64,000 nt of DNA from an uncultured Clostridia bacterium (GTDB lineage: Bacteria; Bacillota; Clostridia; Oscillospirales; Ruminococcaceae). The stretch's first letter is position 1; each line of letters opens with the position of its first letter. The stretch is from positions 20,043 to 84,042 of the forward strand of contig CANRKB010000006.1 in the NCBI GenBank assembly GCA_947631115.1, in the 5' to 3' direction. Positions 27,019-35,052 of this stretch are shown one piece after another. The notes beneath the pieces are model-generated. The model worked only from the letters and a program-made list of their open reading frames with translations. It was not told the origin of the DNA and made no database searches. A program made the translations under genes and the position numbers.

Positions 27019-27747
27019 TTAAGAAAACGAACGCATAAACATGATATAATTTTTTTCAAACTCTTTTTTGCAGTTCCTGCTGATAGGAATAATTTCCCGA
27101 TTATAAAGCATGATTTGCATATTAGGGTAGTCTACCTGTTCAATATGTTTCATATTTACTACAAACCGATTATGTGTTTTGGTAAAAATGTTATTATTCA
27201 AAGTCGCAAAAAGATTGGAGAGTTTATTTCTGATTTGCATGGTTTCGCCATTGGTAAAATGAAAAATTACTTGATTTGAACTGCTTTTAATGTATAAAAT
27301 ATCGCTTGGCGAAACGTATCTCTTATTGTTATATGCACCGTCGATCAGGATCTTCTTATTTGCGGCGATATGTACTTTTAGTTTTCCTACGACATGGCGC
27401 AATCTTTCTTCTACAACCTGCGGCTTTCCTTTCGGAATAAAGTAAAAAGGCTGAAAATCAAAGCTCTCATATACAAGGCTGCTTTCGGTGGTAATAAAAA
27501 TTATATATGTACCCGAAGAAATTTTGCGCATTTGTTTTGCTGCTTCAAATCCGTCTATTTCGGGCATAACAATATCCAAAAAAACAACATCAAACGGTTC
27601 TTCTTCGTGCCTTTTAAGAAACTCTGCTCCCGACAGAAAAGTGTGCAATTTGAAATTTAGTTCGTTTTCTGTAAAAATGTCATTGATTATATTTTTCAGA
27701 AAATTCAACATTGCATCATTATCGTCACATATCGCAACATTGATCAT
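27019..27747 (-). CDS. LytTR-family response regulator (AgrA-like), pair 2
   Basis: 242 aa from ATG 27747 (AAAGGA 12 nt upstream; a GTG at 27768 is possible but lacks a site). The receiver has 'AICDDNDAMLNF' and phospho-acceptor Asp in 'VFLDIVMPEIDG', and the 'ITTESSLVYESFDFQPFYF' region closely matches pair 1. A LytTR domain with 'YIKSSSNQVIFHF' and 'KTHNRFVVNMKHI' follows. It may act on the repeats at 28363-28391, upstream of the peptide operon. Its own promoter was not clearly identified in the AT-rich gap 27748-27900. Confidence 0.9.
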   Translation of the reverse strand: MINVAICDDNDAMLNFLKNIINDIFTENELNFKLHTFLSGAEFLKRHEEEPFDVVFLDIVMPEIDGFEAAKQMRKISSGTYIIFITTESSLVYESFDFQPFYFIPKGKPQVVEERLRHVVGKLKVHIAANKKILIDGAYNNKRYVSPSDILYIKSSSNQVIFHFTNGETMQIRNKLSNLFATLNNNIFTKTHNRFVVNMKHIEQVDYPNMQIMLYNREIIPISRNCKKEFEKNYIMFMRSFS

Positions 27748-27900
27748 AGATATGTATTTTCCTTTCACATAAGTGTAATGCCTTTGTGACTAATTGTAAA
27801 TAAATTGAATTAAAATCGCATTATTAGTATATTTATGTATATTTTATGTGCTAAACCAAGTATAATAAATGTAGTATAATTCATAATTTGGGGCGATAAT

Positions 27901-28254
27901 ATGGTTTTTTCGGAAACATTGAAAATGTTACGTGAGAAACACGGTTACACTCAGCAACGACTTGCCGATGTACTTCATGTTACTAAAAATTCGATCTCCC
28001 ACTACGAACGAAATATCAGTATGCCGGGTTTAGATGTATTATGTGCCATAGCGGATGTTTTTGATGTTTCGTTGGATTATCTTTTAGGACGAAGCGATTT
28101 TAATATTCCGAATCATGCATTGAAAAAGAAGATCGGTAAAAAAATCTCTGTCGGCAATTTGATCGAGACGGTCATTGAACTCGATAATGAACATAGCGTG
28201 GATCTTTTAAGAATATTGCATTATATAGCAATAGATAATAACAATGTGAAATGA
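27901..28254 (+). CDS. XRE-family transcriptional regulator
   Basis: 117 aa. A helix-turn-helix of the Cro/C1 type lies at residues 5-60 ('LKMLREKHGYTQQRLADVLH', then 'SISHYERNISMPGLDVL'), followed by 'LDYLLGRSDF', common in Gram-positive SinR/Xre-like repressors, and a short helical tail. It starts with ATG near a weak 'GGGGCGATAAT' site. It lies divergent from pair 2 and upstream of the peptide operon, so it may tune this cluster. Confidence 0.85.
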   Translation: MVFSETLKMLREKHGYTQQRLADVLHVTKNSISHYERNISMPGLDVLCAIADVFDVSLDYLLGRSDFNIPNHALKKKIGKKISVGNLIETVIELDNEHSVDLLRILHYIAIDNNNVK

Positions 28255-28362
28255 TTATAGCCTTTTTCATAATAGCATAACACAAAATTATTGTCAAGTG
28301 TTTTTGAGCTCATACTTTTCTTTTTTGGGGGAGGTATGGGCTTTTTTTGATTTTTGATCGCC

Positions 28363-28427
28363 AAACTTCACAACATCGTGCTAAACTTAACAAACTTATT
28401 GACAAATGGTTTTTCATTCTGTATACT
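28363..28427 (+). promoter_or_regulatory. Promoter of the small-peptide operon with LytTR-type repeats
   Basis: Direct repeats AAACTTCAC (28363-28371) and AAACTTAAC (28383-28391), spaced 20 bp, precede -35 TTGACA (28399-28404), a 17-bp spacer and -10 TATACT (28422-28427). Repeat sequence, spacing and distance to the -35 match the ABC-operon promoter at 23265-23349, read on the opposite strand. Confidence 0.8.
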
Positions 28428-28531
28428 GTAAAAGATGGCGAATGTAAAATGATAAAACCGGTTTTCATCGCAGATTTTTCCTTACGTATACAATAAAGTT
28501 CAAATTAATAATAACTAAAGGAGCTTTTAAT

Positions 28532-28606
28532 ATGTATGAAATTGAAAACGCTCAGAGAGAGCTTTGCGAGTTTCTGATTTTAAAGAACAGGAGTTTTTAT
28601 GAATAA
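28532..28606 (+). CDS. Candidate 24-residue peptide gene
   Basis: ATG 28532 is preceded by AAAGGAG 8 nt upstream. It encodes a short acidic peptide with one Cys at position 12 ('MYEIENAQRELCEFLILKNR' plus four residues). It overlaps the start of the next gene by 8 bp, so translation is coupled. The LytTR-type promoter lies about 105 bp upstream. It could be a leader peptide, a secreted signal or a small regulator. It has no hydrophobic signal sequence and no adjacent AgrB, so a classical AgrD role is not supported. Coding status is inferred from the ribosome-binding site and overlap only. Confidence 0.5.
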   Translation: MYEIENAQRELCEFLILKNRSFYE

Positions 28607-29126
28607 TAACAACAATAATTTAAGACAAAGTAAACTTTTGGCAGAAAAAACAGCTTTCAAATATTCTAAAGAAGATATGTCCGACGTTAGCTTTGAGATC
28701 GGCAAAAGCAGTTATACCGCTAAAGTATTCGGCATGATGGTTTTATTTGCCCTCTTTTTCGGAGGGAGATTCTTGATAAGAAAGTTTGTCGGAAACACGA
28801 ATAATAATTTATCTGTAGTTGACATTATATTCTGGGGCATTATAGCGTTGATAGGCATACTTGTTGTTGTAACCGTGATACGCGAAAAGAACAAGCCGAC
28901 AATTTTTGTTAAGGGTAAAAAATTATTCTACAACGGAGACCAATGGACAAGCGGCGAGATCGCATTAGTCAGGTGTACAAAGTGGCTTGAACGAATTGAG
29001 GTTTACTCGCATGGCAGGAAGATATTAAATTTCTCATGGGAAATGGATAATGCCGAGCTTTTTATTGCCTGGGTCAACAAGTGCGGAATAGCATTTGAAG
29101 ATAATCGTATGACTGCTTTTCAATAA
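28599..29126 (+). CDS. Membrane protein of unknown function with two TM segments
   Basis: 175 aa. An Asn-rich hydrophilic N-terminus (about 1-45) precedes two membrane segments (about 48-66 and 73-97). A cytosolic C-terminal domain follows with an alternating beta pattern ('PTIFVKGKKLFYNGDQW...') resembling PH-like small domains. I do not recognise the family with certainty. It is co-expressed with the small peptide from the LytTR-type promoter, so it is probably part of the same signalling output. Confidence 0.65.
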   Translation: MNNNNNNLRQSKLLAEKTAFKYSKEDMSDVSFEIGKSSYTAKVFGMMVLFALFFGGRFLIRKFVGNTNNNLSVVDIIFWGIIALIGILVVVTVIREKNKPTIFVKGKKLFYNGDQWTSGEIALVRCTKWLERIEVYSHGRKILNFSWEMDNAELFIAWVNKCGIAFEDNRMTAFQ

Positions 29127-29344
29127 TCTGAAGCCGTTTAGCGTAATTGTTTCAAGTCCTTATAGTGGCGCATATCATTTGTTTAGGAAGTCGTTAACTT
29201 TGGAGCATTTCGGGGTAACAAACTTTATCATAACGATATACAAAGTCTTTAGTGCCGCTCCCGCAGCAGACGTGGCTTTATCTACAGTTTGTACCCTCGG
29301 CAAAAGCCAAGAGCATTTTTTCTAATCTATATATCAAAACCACT

Positions 29345-29375
29345 TTTCGGGGAGTGCGCATATTTACGGTTTTGC
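29345..29375. repeat. Dispersed 31-bp repeat, copy A (in a 350-bp gap)
   Basis: The block 'tttcggggagtgcgcat' plus 'tttacggttttgc' matches 44827-44857 with few differences. The gap 29127-29474 contains no gene. It also holds an AATAAGAGG/CCTCTTATT hairpin at 29402-29438, related to the terminator-like repeat at 20838-20887. Confidence 0.65.
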
Positions 29376-29474
29376 TTCATAAAAATCTAACAAATAAAAA
29401 GAATAAGAGGTCAGAACTAAAAATTCCGGCCTCTTATTTCAACAACCTAACTAAATGAATTGTAAAACGCGTTT

Positions 29475-29726
29475 TCATTTCGGCAAATTTTGCTCAATAG
29501 CTATCGCAAGCTGATTTGGGCAGGAGTTATCTCCTTTACACGGAATACCCTTCAGTTTTCTCACAAGCTCTTCCGCGCTACCGCCCTCGGCAAGCGCGCT
29601 AAGCCCCGCCGTGTTTCCTTTGCATCCGCCTTGGAACACCACGTTATGAACGACTCCGTCAATAATGTCAAATTCTATTTTGCGGGAGCACACGCCTTGT
29701 GTTTTATATTTTATATGCTTTTTCAT
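29475..29726 (-). CDS. TSCPD-domain (TIGR03905-type) small protein
   Basis: 83 aa, complete. 'YKTQGVCSRKIEFDIIDGVV' and 'VVFQGGCKGNTAGLSALAEG' match the small stand-alone TSCPD family, with Cys12, the Cys in GGC and the two Cys in 'IPCKGDNSCPNQLA' conserved. The domain also occurs at the C-terminus of B12-dependent ribonucleotide reductases and is thought to bind metal or nucleic acid. It follows the sulfur island but is separated from it by a terminator. Confidence 0.85.
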   Translation of the reverse strand: MKKHIKYKTQGVCSRKIEFDIIDGVVHNVVFQGGCKGNTAGLSALAEGGSAEELVRKLKGIPCKGDNSCPNQLAIAIEQNLPK

Positions 29727-29748
29727 AATTTTTACCTCTTAAAATAAA

Positions 29749-29800
29749 TAGGGCAGCAGCCGAATATTTATTTTGTACGCTGCCGCCCTAAAATTATACG
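29749..29800 (-). terminator. Terminator of the symporter/thioredoxin-fold operon
   Basis: GGGCAGCAGC (29751-29760) pairs with GCTGCCGCCC (29779-29788, one mismatch). Read on the minus strand it is followed by a T-rich tail. Confidence 0.75.
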
Positions 29801-29817
29801 TTATTTAAATTTGCCTA

Positions 29818-31533
29818 TTAGCAGCATCCGTTATTATCATCGCCGTGACCCGATTTTTTCTTCTTTACTGCAACGAATATCACAACGCCTGCTATTATAA
29901 CTGCGCCTGCTGCCGCAGCTATTATCTTCGGCAGGAGGTTATCGTCCTGAGTTTCGGTTTCGGTCTGCGCGTTGATGTCGGAAGAACTGTCTGTTGAAGA
30001 AGCTGTATCGTTGGAATTTGTATTGTCGGAATTTGTGCCGGCACTTACGATTTCTCCAGGAGCAGCGCCCGATGTTTTATAGCTGTTTATAACGCTTTCA
30101 GTTGCCGTTGTATAATCCTCATGATTCTTGTCGCTTCCTATGTAATCTTCGCTTGTTTCATCAAGCACATACATTTTCTCGACATATCCGAGAATGGGAG
30201 CGTCATGCCCGTTATCGTCAACAATGTCCTTGTTGTATGCGAAGAAATACGGAACTTGGAGCTTGTTTGCAATCTTCTTTGTATCTTCATTGGCGGGATC
30301 GGTCTGATAGAAGATGTAGTTTTCGCTTTCGACAGTGTATTCGGTTTCAATATTGCCAAGATACTCGTTGACAAGGTCAACGTACAAATTTGCGAAAACA
30401 TTTTCGCTGTCGCGGATATGAACGTCGCCCGCATAACCCCAGAATTTCTTTGCATACCCGCTATCCAGCTTGGTATCAAAATTATAAACGGTAACATTGT
30501 TTTCTACAGCGTAATCATTGATAAGGTCAATAACCGCCTGCGTATTCCCGCACCATGAGCCGCCGAACAAGATGAGATAGTCCCCGCTTTGATTTAAAAG
30601 CCATTGAAGCTGTTTATAAGTAAGTGTCTGAATATTTATTTTATCACCCACGGCAAACAAGGTCTTGCCCGATTTTTCATTGTACGCAAGACGTATATAA
30701 TCGGCGTCGGTAAACGAGGACAGCTGAACTTTGTCGCTGCTTGTTCCGATGTGGCTGAAGATCGCATTGTTGAGCTGCTCTGCATAATCCGTCACACGGG
30801 TAGTGTCGTCCTGAGTTTTGCTGCTTGTAAACAGATCCTTGCCGCCGTTTGCGTCACGATAGAGCATTTTTTCAAAGCCGTATACTATCGGATATTTTTC
30901 GCCCTCTACGCTTTCTCCCGCATTATTGACGGTGTTGTCCTTGTTATAGAGGAAAAGGAACGGCACTTGGACCTTCGGAACAGTAACATCCTTGCCCTCG
31001 GAATTTGTATAGGTAAGCGCGCTTTCGCTGTCAGCCTTATACTCTACCCAGTCGTTTAAATTTGTAAGATAGCGCGTTACTAATTCGCCGTAAAGGTAAT
31101 TGTAAGCCGCGCCGCTTTTGTCCGAACCGTTGGTTTCGCGGATATGCGTGTCGCTGTTCGTGCCGTCAAGACGGAAATCAAGATTGTATATAGTATCAAC
31201 GCCCGACGCTTTAGCCGCGTCGTTTATGTAATCAATTACCGCCGTTGTGTTAGGGCACCAGGAGCCGCCGAACAGTATAAGATAGTTGCCCTCCTGTTGG
31301 AAAAGGTAGACGGCTTCTTCCCATGTAATGCTTTGGAAAACCGAATTTTCATCGCCGAGATTAGCATAATCGGCGTTGTAATAGGCTTTGCCCGCATTGT
31401 AATCTGCACTTGACGAGCCGTCAGCCACTGCAGAAACAAGCGGGAACGCTGCGGCAAGCACCAGCGCCGCTATTGCCCAAAACAGTACCTCAAGCCGTGC
31501 TGCGGACTGTTTAAGTGATTTAATTTTTGACAT
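29818..31533 (-). CDS. Secreted, membrane-anchored protein with two thioredoxin-like domains lacking CxxC
   Basis: 571 aa from ATG 31533 (GGAGG 7 nt upstream). An N-terminal signal/anchor precedes two homologous thioredoxin-fold domains (about 55-280 and 295-490). Each has 'YLILFGGSWC(P/G)NT-AVID-IND', where CxxC is replaced by Cys-x-Asn-Thr, and the cis-Pro motif 'QVPFLFLYNKD' / 'QVPYFFAYNKD'. A Ser/Thr/Asn-rich stretch, one C-terminal membrane helix (about 535-555) and a final Cys-Cys follow. With a single Cys per site it may bind or transfer thiols (cystine, thiocarboxylates) instead of acting as a classical dithiol oxidoreductase. It is third in an operon with a symporter and a Cys-containing exported protein. 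Confidence 0.8.
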   Translation of the reverse strand: MSKIKSLKQSAARLEVLFWAIAALVLAAAFPLVSAVADGSSSADYNAGKAYYNADYANLGDENSVFQSITWEEAVYLFQQEGNYLILFGGSWCPNTTAVIDYINDAAKASGVDTIYNLDFRLDGTNSDTHIRETNGSDKSGAAYNYLYGELVTRYLTNLNDWVEYKADSESALTYTNSEGKDVTVPKVQVPFLFLYNKDNTVNNAGESVEGEKYPIVYGFEKMLYRDANGGKDLFTSSKTQDDTTRVTDYAEQLNNAIFSHIGTSSDKVQLSSFTDADYIRLAYNEKSGKTLFAVGDKINIQTLTYKQLQWLLNQSGDYLILFGGSWCGNTQAVIDLINDYAVENNVTVYNFDTKLDSGYAKKFWGYAGDVHIRDSENVFANLYVDLVNEYLGNIETEYTVESENYIFYQTDPANEDTKKIANKLQVPYFFAYNKDIVDDNGHDAPILGYVEKMYVLDETSEDYIGSDKNHEDYTTATESVINSYKTSGAAPGEIVSAGTNSDNTNSNDTASSTDSSSDINAQTETETQDDNLLPKIIAAAAGAVIIAGVVIFVAVKKKKSGHGDDNNGCC

Positions 31534-31562
31534 TGTAATTCCTCCAAAATAATTTTTATCTG

Positions 31563-32081
31563 TCAGCAAAGCTCTATTTCTTCTGCGGGTTCGGGACTGC
31601 CTGTATTCTGCGAGGCGTCCGCGCCGCCGTCTGAATATTTACTTTCAAGAGACGTCAGATCATCGTAATTGCTGACGTTTTTACATTTGCCCGTAGAACA
31701 GTATTCGTCAAAGCTTTTACGGGCAAGTTCGATATATTCTTTTATCGTTGCCTCGTCACCACCGTTTTTGTCGGCAAGATAAGCGTTTTTGATGGCAAGC
31801 CGAACGTACTCAAATTTTGCAGCGGTAAGTTCATCGGCGTTTGTGACCTTGCTTTGCAGGGAAAGATTAGTGTCAAGCTCCCCGTAATATTTCAGCGCAA
31901 GGTCTATCTTTCCTTTGCTGTCGTTGGAAAATTCGACTGTGCCTATAGTGTCGATAGCATTTACCGTTCTGCTCACTGAAAGATTTGCGGAAACAATGCT
32001 CAGCACTAAAAATACAACCGCCAAGATCAACAATATTATCGTGAATTTTATTGCTGTACTTGTTTTTGTTTTGTCTGCCAT
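31563..32081 (-). CDS. Exported single-TM protein with C-terminal cysteine
   Basis: 172 aa. One N-terminal membrane helix (about 11-34) precedes a helical extracytoplasmic domain with 'YCSTGKCKN' and an acidic tail ending in Cys. I do not recognise the family. It starts 34 bp inside the 3' end of the symporter gene (GAGGAGG upstream). The shared operon suggests it helps the transporter or the thioredoxin-fold protein handle thiols outside the cell. Confidence 0.65.
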   Translation of the reverse strand: MADKTKTSTAIKFTIILLILAVVFLVLSIVSANLSVSRTVNAIDTIGTVEFSNDSKGKIDLALKYYGELDTNLSLQSKVTNADELTAAKFEYVRLAIKNAYLADKNGGDEATIKEYIELARKSFDEYCSTGKCKNVSNYDDLTSLESKYSDGGADASQNTGSPEPAEEIELC

Positions 32082-33448
32082 GTCTTATTTTCCTCCTCTT
32101 GATTAAACACGCTGTCGTCTAGCTGCCCCTCCTTGCGGGCTACAATTGCCGCCGATACTGCCGCGCAGGTCGCGTTGTTGAGCGTTCTCGCCATATCCGA
32201 TATAGTGTTTATTGGGATAAGCAGAACGACCGCCGCAATCGGCAGATCCAACGCGCTGAACACGGCTACGGATGAAACGATAGCAATTCCGGGAACTCCT
32301 GCGCTTCCGAGCGACAGCACAAGCGTTACTACTGCGAGCAAAATGTAATTGCTTACTCCCCAGTCAAGCCCCGTTGCGTTTACAAAGAACATAACGAGCA
32401 GAACAGGCCATACGCAGGTACAGCCGGGCATACCTATCGTAGTGCCGAGCGGGGCGGTGAAGTTCGCTACTTCCTCGCTTACGCCGACTTTGTTTTCCAG
32501 CGCGTCAATTGTAACGGGGAGCGTTCCTATACTGCTTTGAGTTGTAAACGCCGTCGCCTGAGCGCTGAAGATTTTCTTGAAGAATTTAACGGGATTCAGC
32601 TTCGCTGCAAATTTAATAAGCACGCCGTTAAATATATACGCGTGGAAAAATGCTACCGCATAGATGATACCGACTAAAAGCAATAATTGCAAAATCGTGT
32701 CAATATCCGAGAAGATCGCTGCGGCGCTTGACGCTATCAGGCAGAGAACCGCATAAGGCGTAAAGTCAATAATAACTTTAAGTATTTTGAAAATAATCTT
32801 CTTTGTCGTCTCTACAAGATTTTTGAACGAAACGACCTTTTCTTCTCCCTCGCTTGAAGATACCCCGATATAAGCCAAGGCAATTGCCGCTGCGATTATG
32901 ATTATCGCGACGATATTGTTGTTTGCTATATCGCTTATGATGTTCGACGGGAACAAACCGAGCAAGGTTTCGTCAAACGATTGTTTCAGATCGCCGTATG
33001 CCTCAACCGTAGAATCGCTTACAGACGCTATTCCGTCAAACACCGTCGATTTCTCCCAAAGTCCGAATACCGATCCTGCCGCAAGGCTCAGAACAATTGC
33101 TCCCGCCGCTGACGCTAACAGCCAGAACACGGAGCGCGTTCCTATTGATCTGACGGCTTGTTTGCTTTTGAGCGACACAAAGCTTGAAATTATAGAAACT
33201 ATGATTATCGGCGCGGCAAGCGCGGTTATCACGTTTACATAAATATCGCCTATAAGCCCTACCCATACAAGATATGAATTGTTTTCGGACGCGAAAACTA
33301 TCCCGACTATTGCGCCGAACACAAGAGCAATAAGCGTTGTGATCGTGCGGTTCGTTTTCTTTGAAAGAAGATGCAGCAGCACAAACAACAGACTTACTAT
33401 TGAAAGCGCAAACAGCGCTATCCAGTTGATGCTTAATAAAAAATCCAT
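32048..33448 (-). CDS. Dicarboxylate/amino acid:cation symporter (DAACS), probably cystine-type
   Basis: 466 aa, usual length for the TcyP/GltP family. About eight membrane helices and two re-entrant loops are visible. Signature stretches include 'TTQSSIGTLPVTIDALE' (the Ser-rich first hairpin region) and 'APLGTTIGMPGC', followed by 'LGSAGVPGIAIV' (second hairpin). The family imports glutamate, aspartate, serine/threonine or cystine. Location in a sulfur island and a promoter resembling that of the YezD/encapsulin operon favour cystine. Substrate is inference. Confidence 0.85.
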   Translation of the reverse strand: MDFLLSINWIALFALSIVSLLFVLLHLLSKKTNRTITTLIALVFGAIVGIVFASENNSYLVWVGLIGDIYVNVITALAAPIIIVSIISSFVSLKSKQAVRSIGTRSVFWLLASAAGAIVLSLAAGSVFGLWEKSTVFDGIASVSDSTVEAYGDLKQSFDETLLGLFPSNIISDIANNNIVAIIIIAAAIALAYIGVSSSEGEEKVVSFKNLVETTKKIIFKILKVIIDFTPYAVLCLIASSAAAIFSDIDTILQLLLLVGIIYAVAFFHAYIFNGVLIKFAAKLNPVKFFKKIFSAQATAFTTQSSIGTLPVTIDALENKVGVSEEVANFTAPLGTTIGMPGCTCVWPVLLVMFFVNATGLDWGVSNYILLAVVTLVLSLGSAGVPGIAIVSSVAVFSALDLPIAAVVLLIPINTISDMARTLNNATCAAVSAAIVARKEGQLDDSVFNQEEENKTWQTKQKQVQQ

Positions 33449-33607
33449 TTTTGAAAAGTCACTCCCTTTTTATATAGTTTGAGATTTGATTTTTTAAACA
33501 GATCCGATATTTAATTCAACATCGCCCAAATCTGAAATTAGATCTTATGAGCATTTCAAAGTAATTTCTTAATTTCAATATTTGTCATCTTCCTTTCCTG
33601 CAAAATT

Positions 33608-33645
33608 ATTATACCGCGTTTTGTGTTATTTGTCTAATACAAAAC
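33608..33645 (-). promoter_or_regulatory. Promoter of the symporter operon with half LysR-type site
   Basis: Minus strand: -35 TAGACA (33631-33636), 17-bp spacer, -10 TATAAT (33608-33613). The block TTGTCTAATACA-AA over the -35 (33630-33644) matches the YezD-operon promoter (42786-42800) at 14 of 15 positions. Confidence 0.78.
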
Positions 33646-33680
33646 TTATATATTGAGTTATAGTTTTTTTGTATAAATAA

Positions 33681-33709
33681 AAGCGGCATTGCTTGCGCAA
33701 TACCGCCGT
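33681..33709 (-). terminator. Terminator at the end of the encapsulin/MetY operon
   Basis: GCGGCATTGC (33683-33692) pairs with GCAATACCGC (33697-33706). Minus-strand reading gives a T-rich tail. It separates the reductase gene from the symporter operon. Confidence 0.8.
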
Positions 33710-33721
33710 TTTTAAATCCTG

Positions 33722-34624
33722 CTATGAATTTTCTTTCAGATATTCCGCCGCTGAAACTGCCGCATTTGCTCCGTCTGACGCTGCCGTTATTACTTGCCTC
33801 AGCTTTTTTGTTCTTACGTCTCCCGCGCAAAACAATCCTGCCGCTTTCGTTATTCCTGTTTCATCTGCTTTGATATAGCCGTTTTCATCTAAATCGACAA
33901 TATTCCGCACTAAATCGGACGCGGGCGACATACCGATCGCTATAAAAACTCCGTCGAGAATAATCTCCCGCCCATTATCGAGTTTTATTGAACTTACGCG
34001 GTTTTCTCCAATGATTTCCGTGACGTTCGCGGGAGTTATTATCTCAATGTTTTCGCGCGATCTTATTTTGAGAACGCTTTTATCTGAGCCCCTAAATTCA
34101 TTTCGCCTATGAATTAAATACACCTTTTTTGCCATATCGGATAAATACAGCGCGTCGTCAAGAGCCGTGTCGCCGCCGCCGATAACAGCTGCGGTTTTGC
34201 CGCGGTACAAAGCACCATCGCATATGGCGCAATACGATACGCCCTTACCGATAAATTTTTCTTCGCCGCTTACATTCAGACGCTTGTGAGACGCTCCCGA
34301 GGCATAGATAACGGCTTTTGCCTCTATGACATCTCCGCTTTGGAGCGTGATTATCCACACGCCGTTTTTCTGTTCAAGGCTCACCGCCTCGCCCTCGAGA
34401 AACTCCGTACCAAAGTGTTCTGCATCAGCCCTGAATTTTTCTCCGAGGTCAAAACCGCTTATACCGCAAAGTCCCAAGTAATTATCCACCTGTGCGCTTT
34501 CGGCGATCTGCCCCGTACCGAGAAATTCCTTTTCTATAACGACAACATCAAGGTTTGCTCTTTTTGCGTACAAAGCCGCAGACAGCCCCGCAGGACCGCT
34601 GCCTATTATCGCAAGATCTTTCAT
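33722..34624 (-). CDS. Thioredoxin-reductase-like flavoprotein
   Basis: 300 aa from ATG 34624. FAD-binding 'IIGSGPAGLSAALYA' at the N-terminus, redox-active Cys132/Cys135 in 'SYCAICDGALYRGK', NADPH-binding 'VIGGGDTALDDA' and the C-terminal FAD motif 'FCAGDVRTKKLRQV' define a low-molecular-weight thioredoxin reductase. It is the last gene of the long sulfur operon and follows the JAMM gene after 5 bp. Its likely partner is the operon's own CVPC thioredoxin, together supplying electrons to reduce persulfides or S0 released by the desulfurase. Confidence 0.92.
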   Translation of the reverse strand: MKDLAIIGSGPAGLSAALYAKRANLDVVVIEKEFLGTGQIAESAQVDNYLGLCGISGFDLGEKFRADAEHFGTEFLEGEAVSLEQKNGVWIITLQSGDVIEAKAVIYASGASHKRLNVSGEEKFIGKGVSYCAICDGALYRGKTAAVIGGGDTALDDALYLSDMAKKVYLIHRRNEFRGSDKSVLKIRSRENIEIITPANVTEIIGENRVSSIKLDNGREIILDGVFIAIGMSPASDLVRNIVDLDENGYIKADETGITKAAGLFCAGDVRTKKLRQVITAASDGANAAVSAAEYLKENS

Positions 34625-34629
34625 AGCTT

Positions 34630-35043
34630 TCATTCCTTTATAACTAATTCCTCGAGCTCTGCTTTATCGCCGTCAATGTGAAAAGAATTAAGCACCGGCT
34701 TATCCTTATCCATAAGCGACAATATAAGATAACTCGCCGTTTTGTCATAAGCCAGGCGCTTGTCCTCTTCGGACGGTCTTGACGGGGAAGAGGGGTGAGA
34801 ATGCCAGTTTCCAAGCGGCGAAAGCCCCTGTTCGCGCATATCACGAACGGCGGCTAATTGCTCCTTCGGGTCGAGCGAAAAATGCTCGTTAGATTTATCA
34901 ATATTGTTGAGCAAGTACACTTTTTCGATGATCTTGTTATTTTCCTCGATTCTGCCCGCGATAAGCCCGCAAGCCTCGTTTGGGAGTTCGGACAGAGCGC
35001 GGTCTACTATTTTATAAAAATCGTCCTTTGATATTATTATCAT
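34630..35043 (-). CDS. JAMM/MPN+ metalloprotease (Mec+/HcyD-like)
   Basis: 137 aa, single-domain JAMM protease. The catalytic Glu lies in 'NEACGLIAGR' and the zinc ligands in 'NWHSHPSSPSRPSEED' (H-x-H-P-x7-S-x2-D). Such proteases trim the C-terminus of ubiquitin-like sulfur carriers or release an amino acid from the carrier adduct (Mec+ with CysO; HcyD in the Wolinella methionine route). It lies 9 bp after the E1 gene and close to the ThiS-like gene, whose tail beyond Gly-Gly is the predicted substrate. Confidence 0.88.
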   Translation of the reverse strand: MIIISKDDFYKIVDRALSELPNEACGLIAGRIEENNKIIEKVYLLNNIDKSNEHFSLDPKEQLAAVRDMREQGLSPLGNWHSHPSSPSRPSEEDKRLAYDKTASYLILSLMDKDKPVLNSFHIDGDKAELEELVIKE

Positions 35044-35052
35044 AAGTTTTCC

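Noticed and set aside
28532..28606. AgrD-type autoinducing peptide precursor
   Set aside because: No amphipathic leader, no charged C-terminal tail pattern and no AgrB; kept only as a peptide of unknown role.
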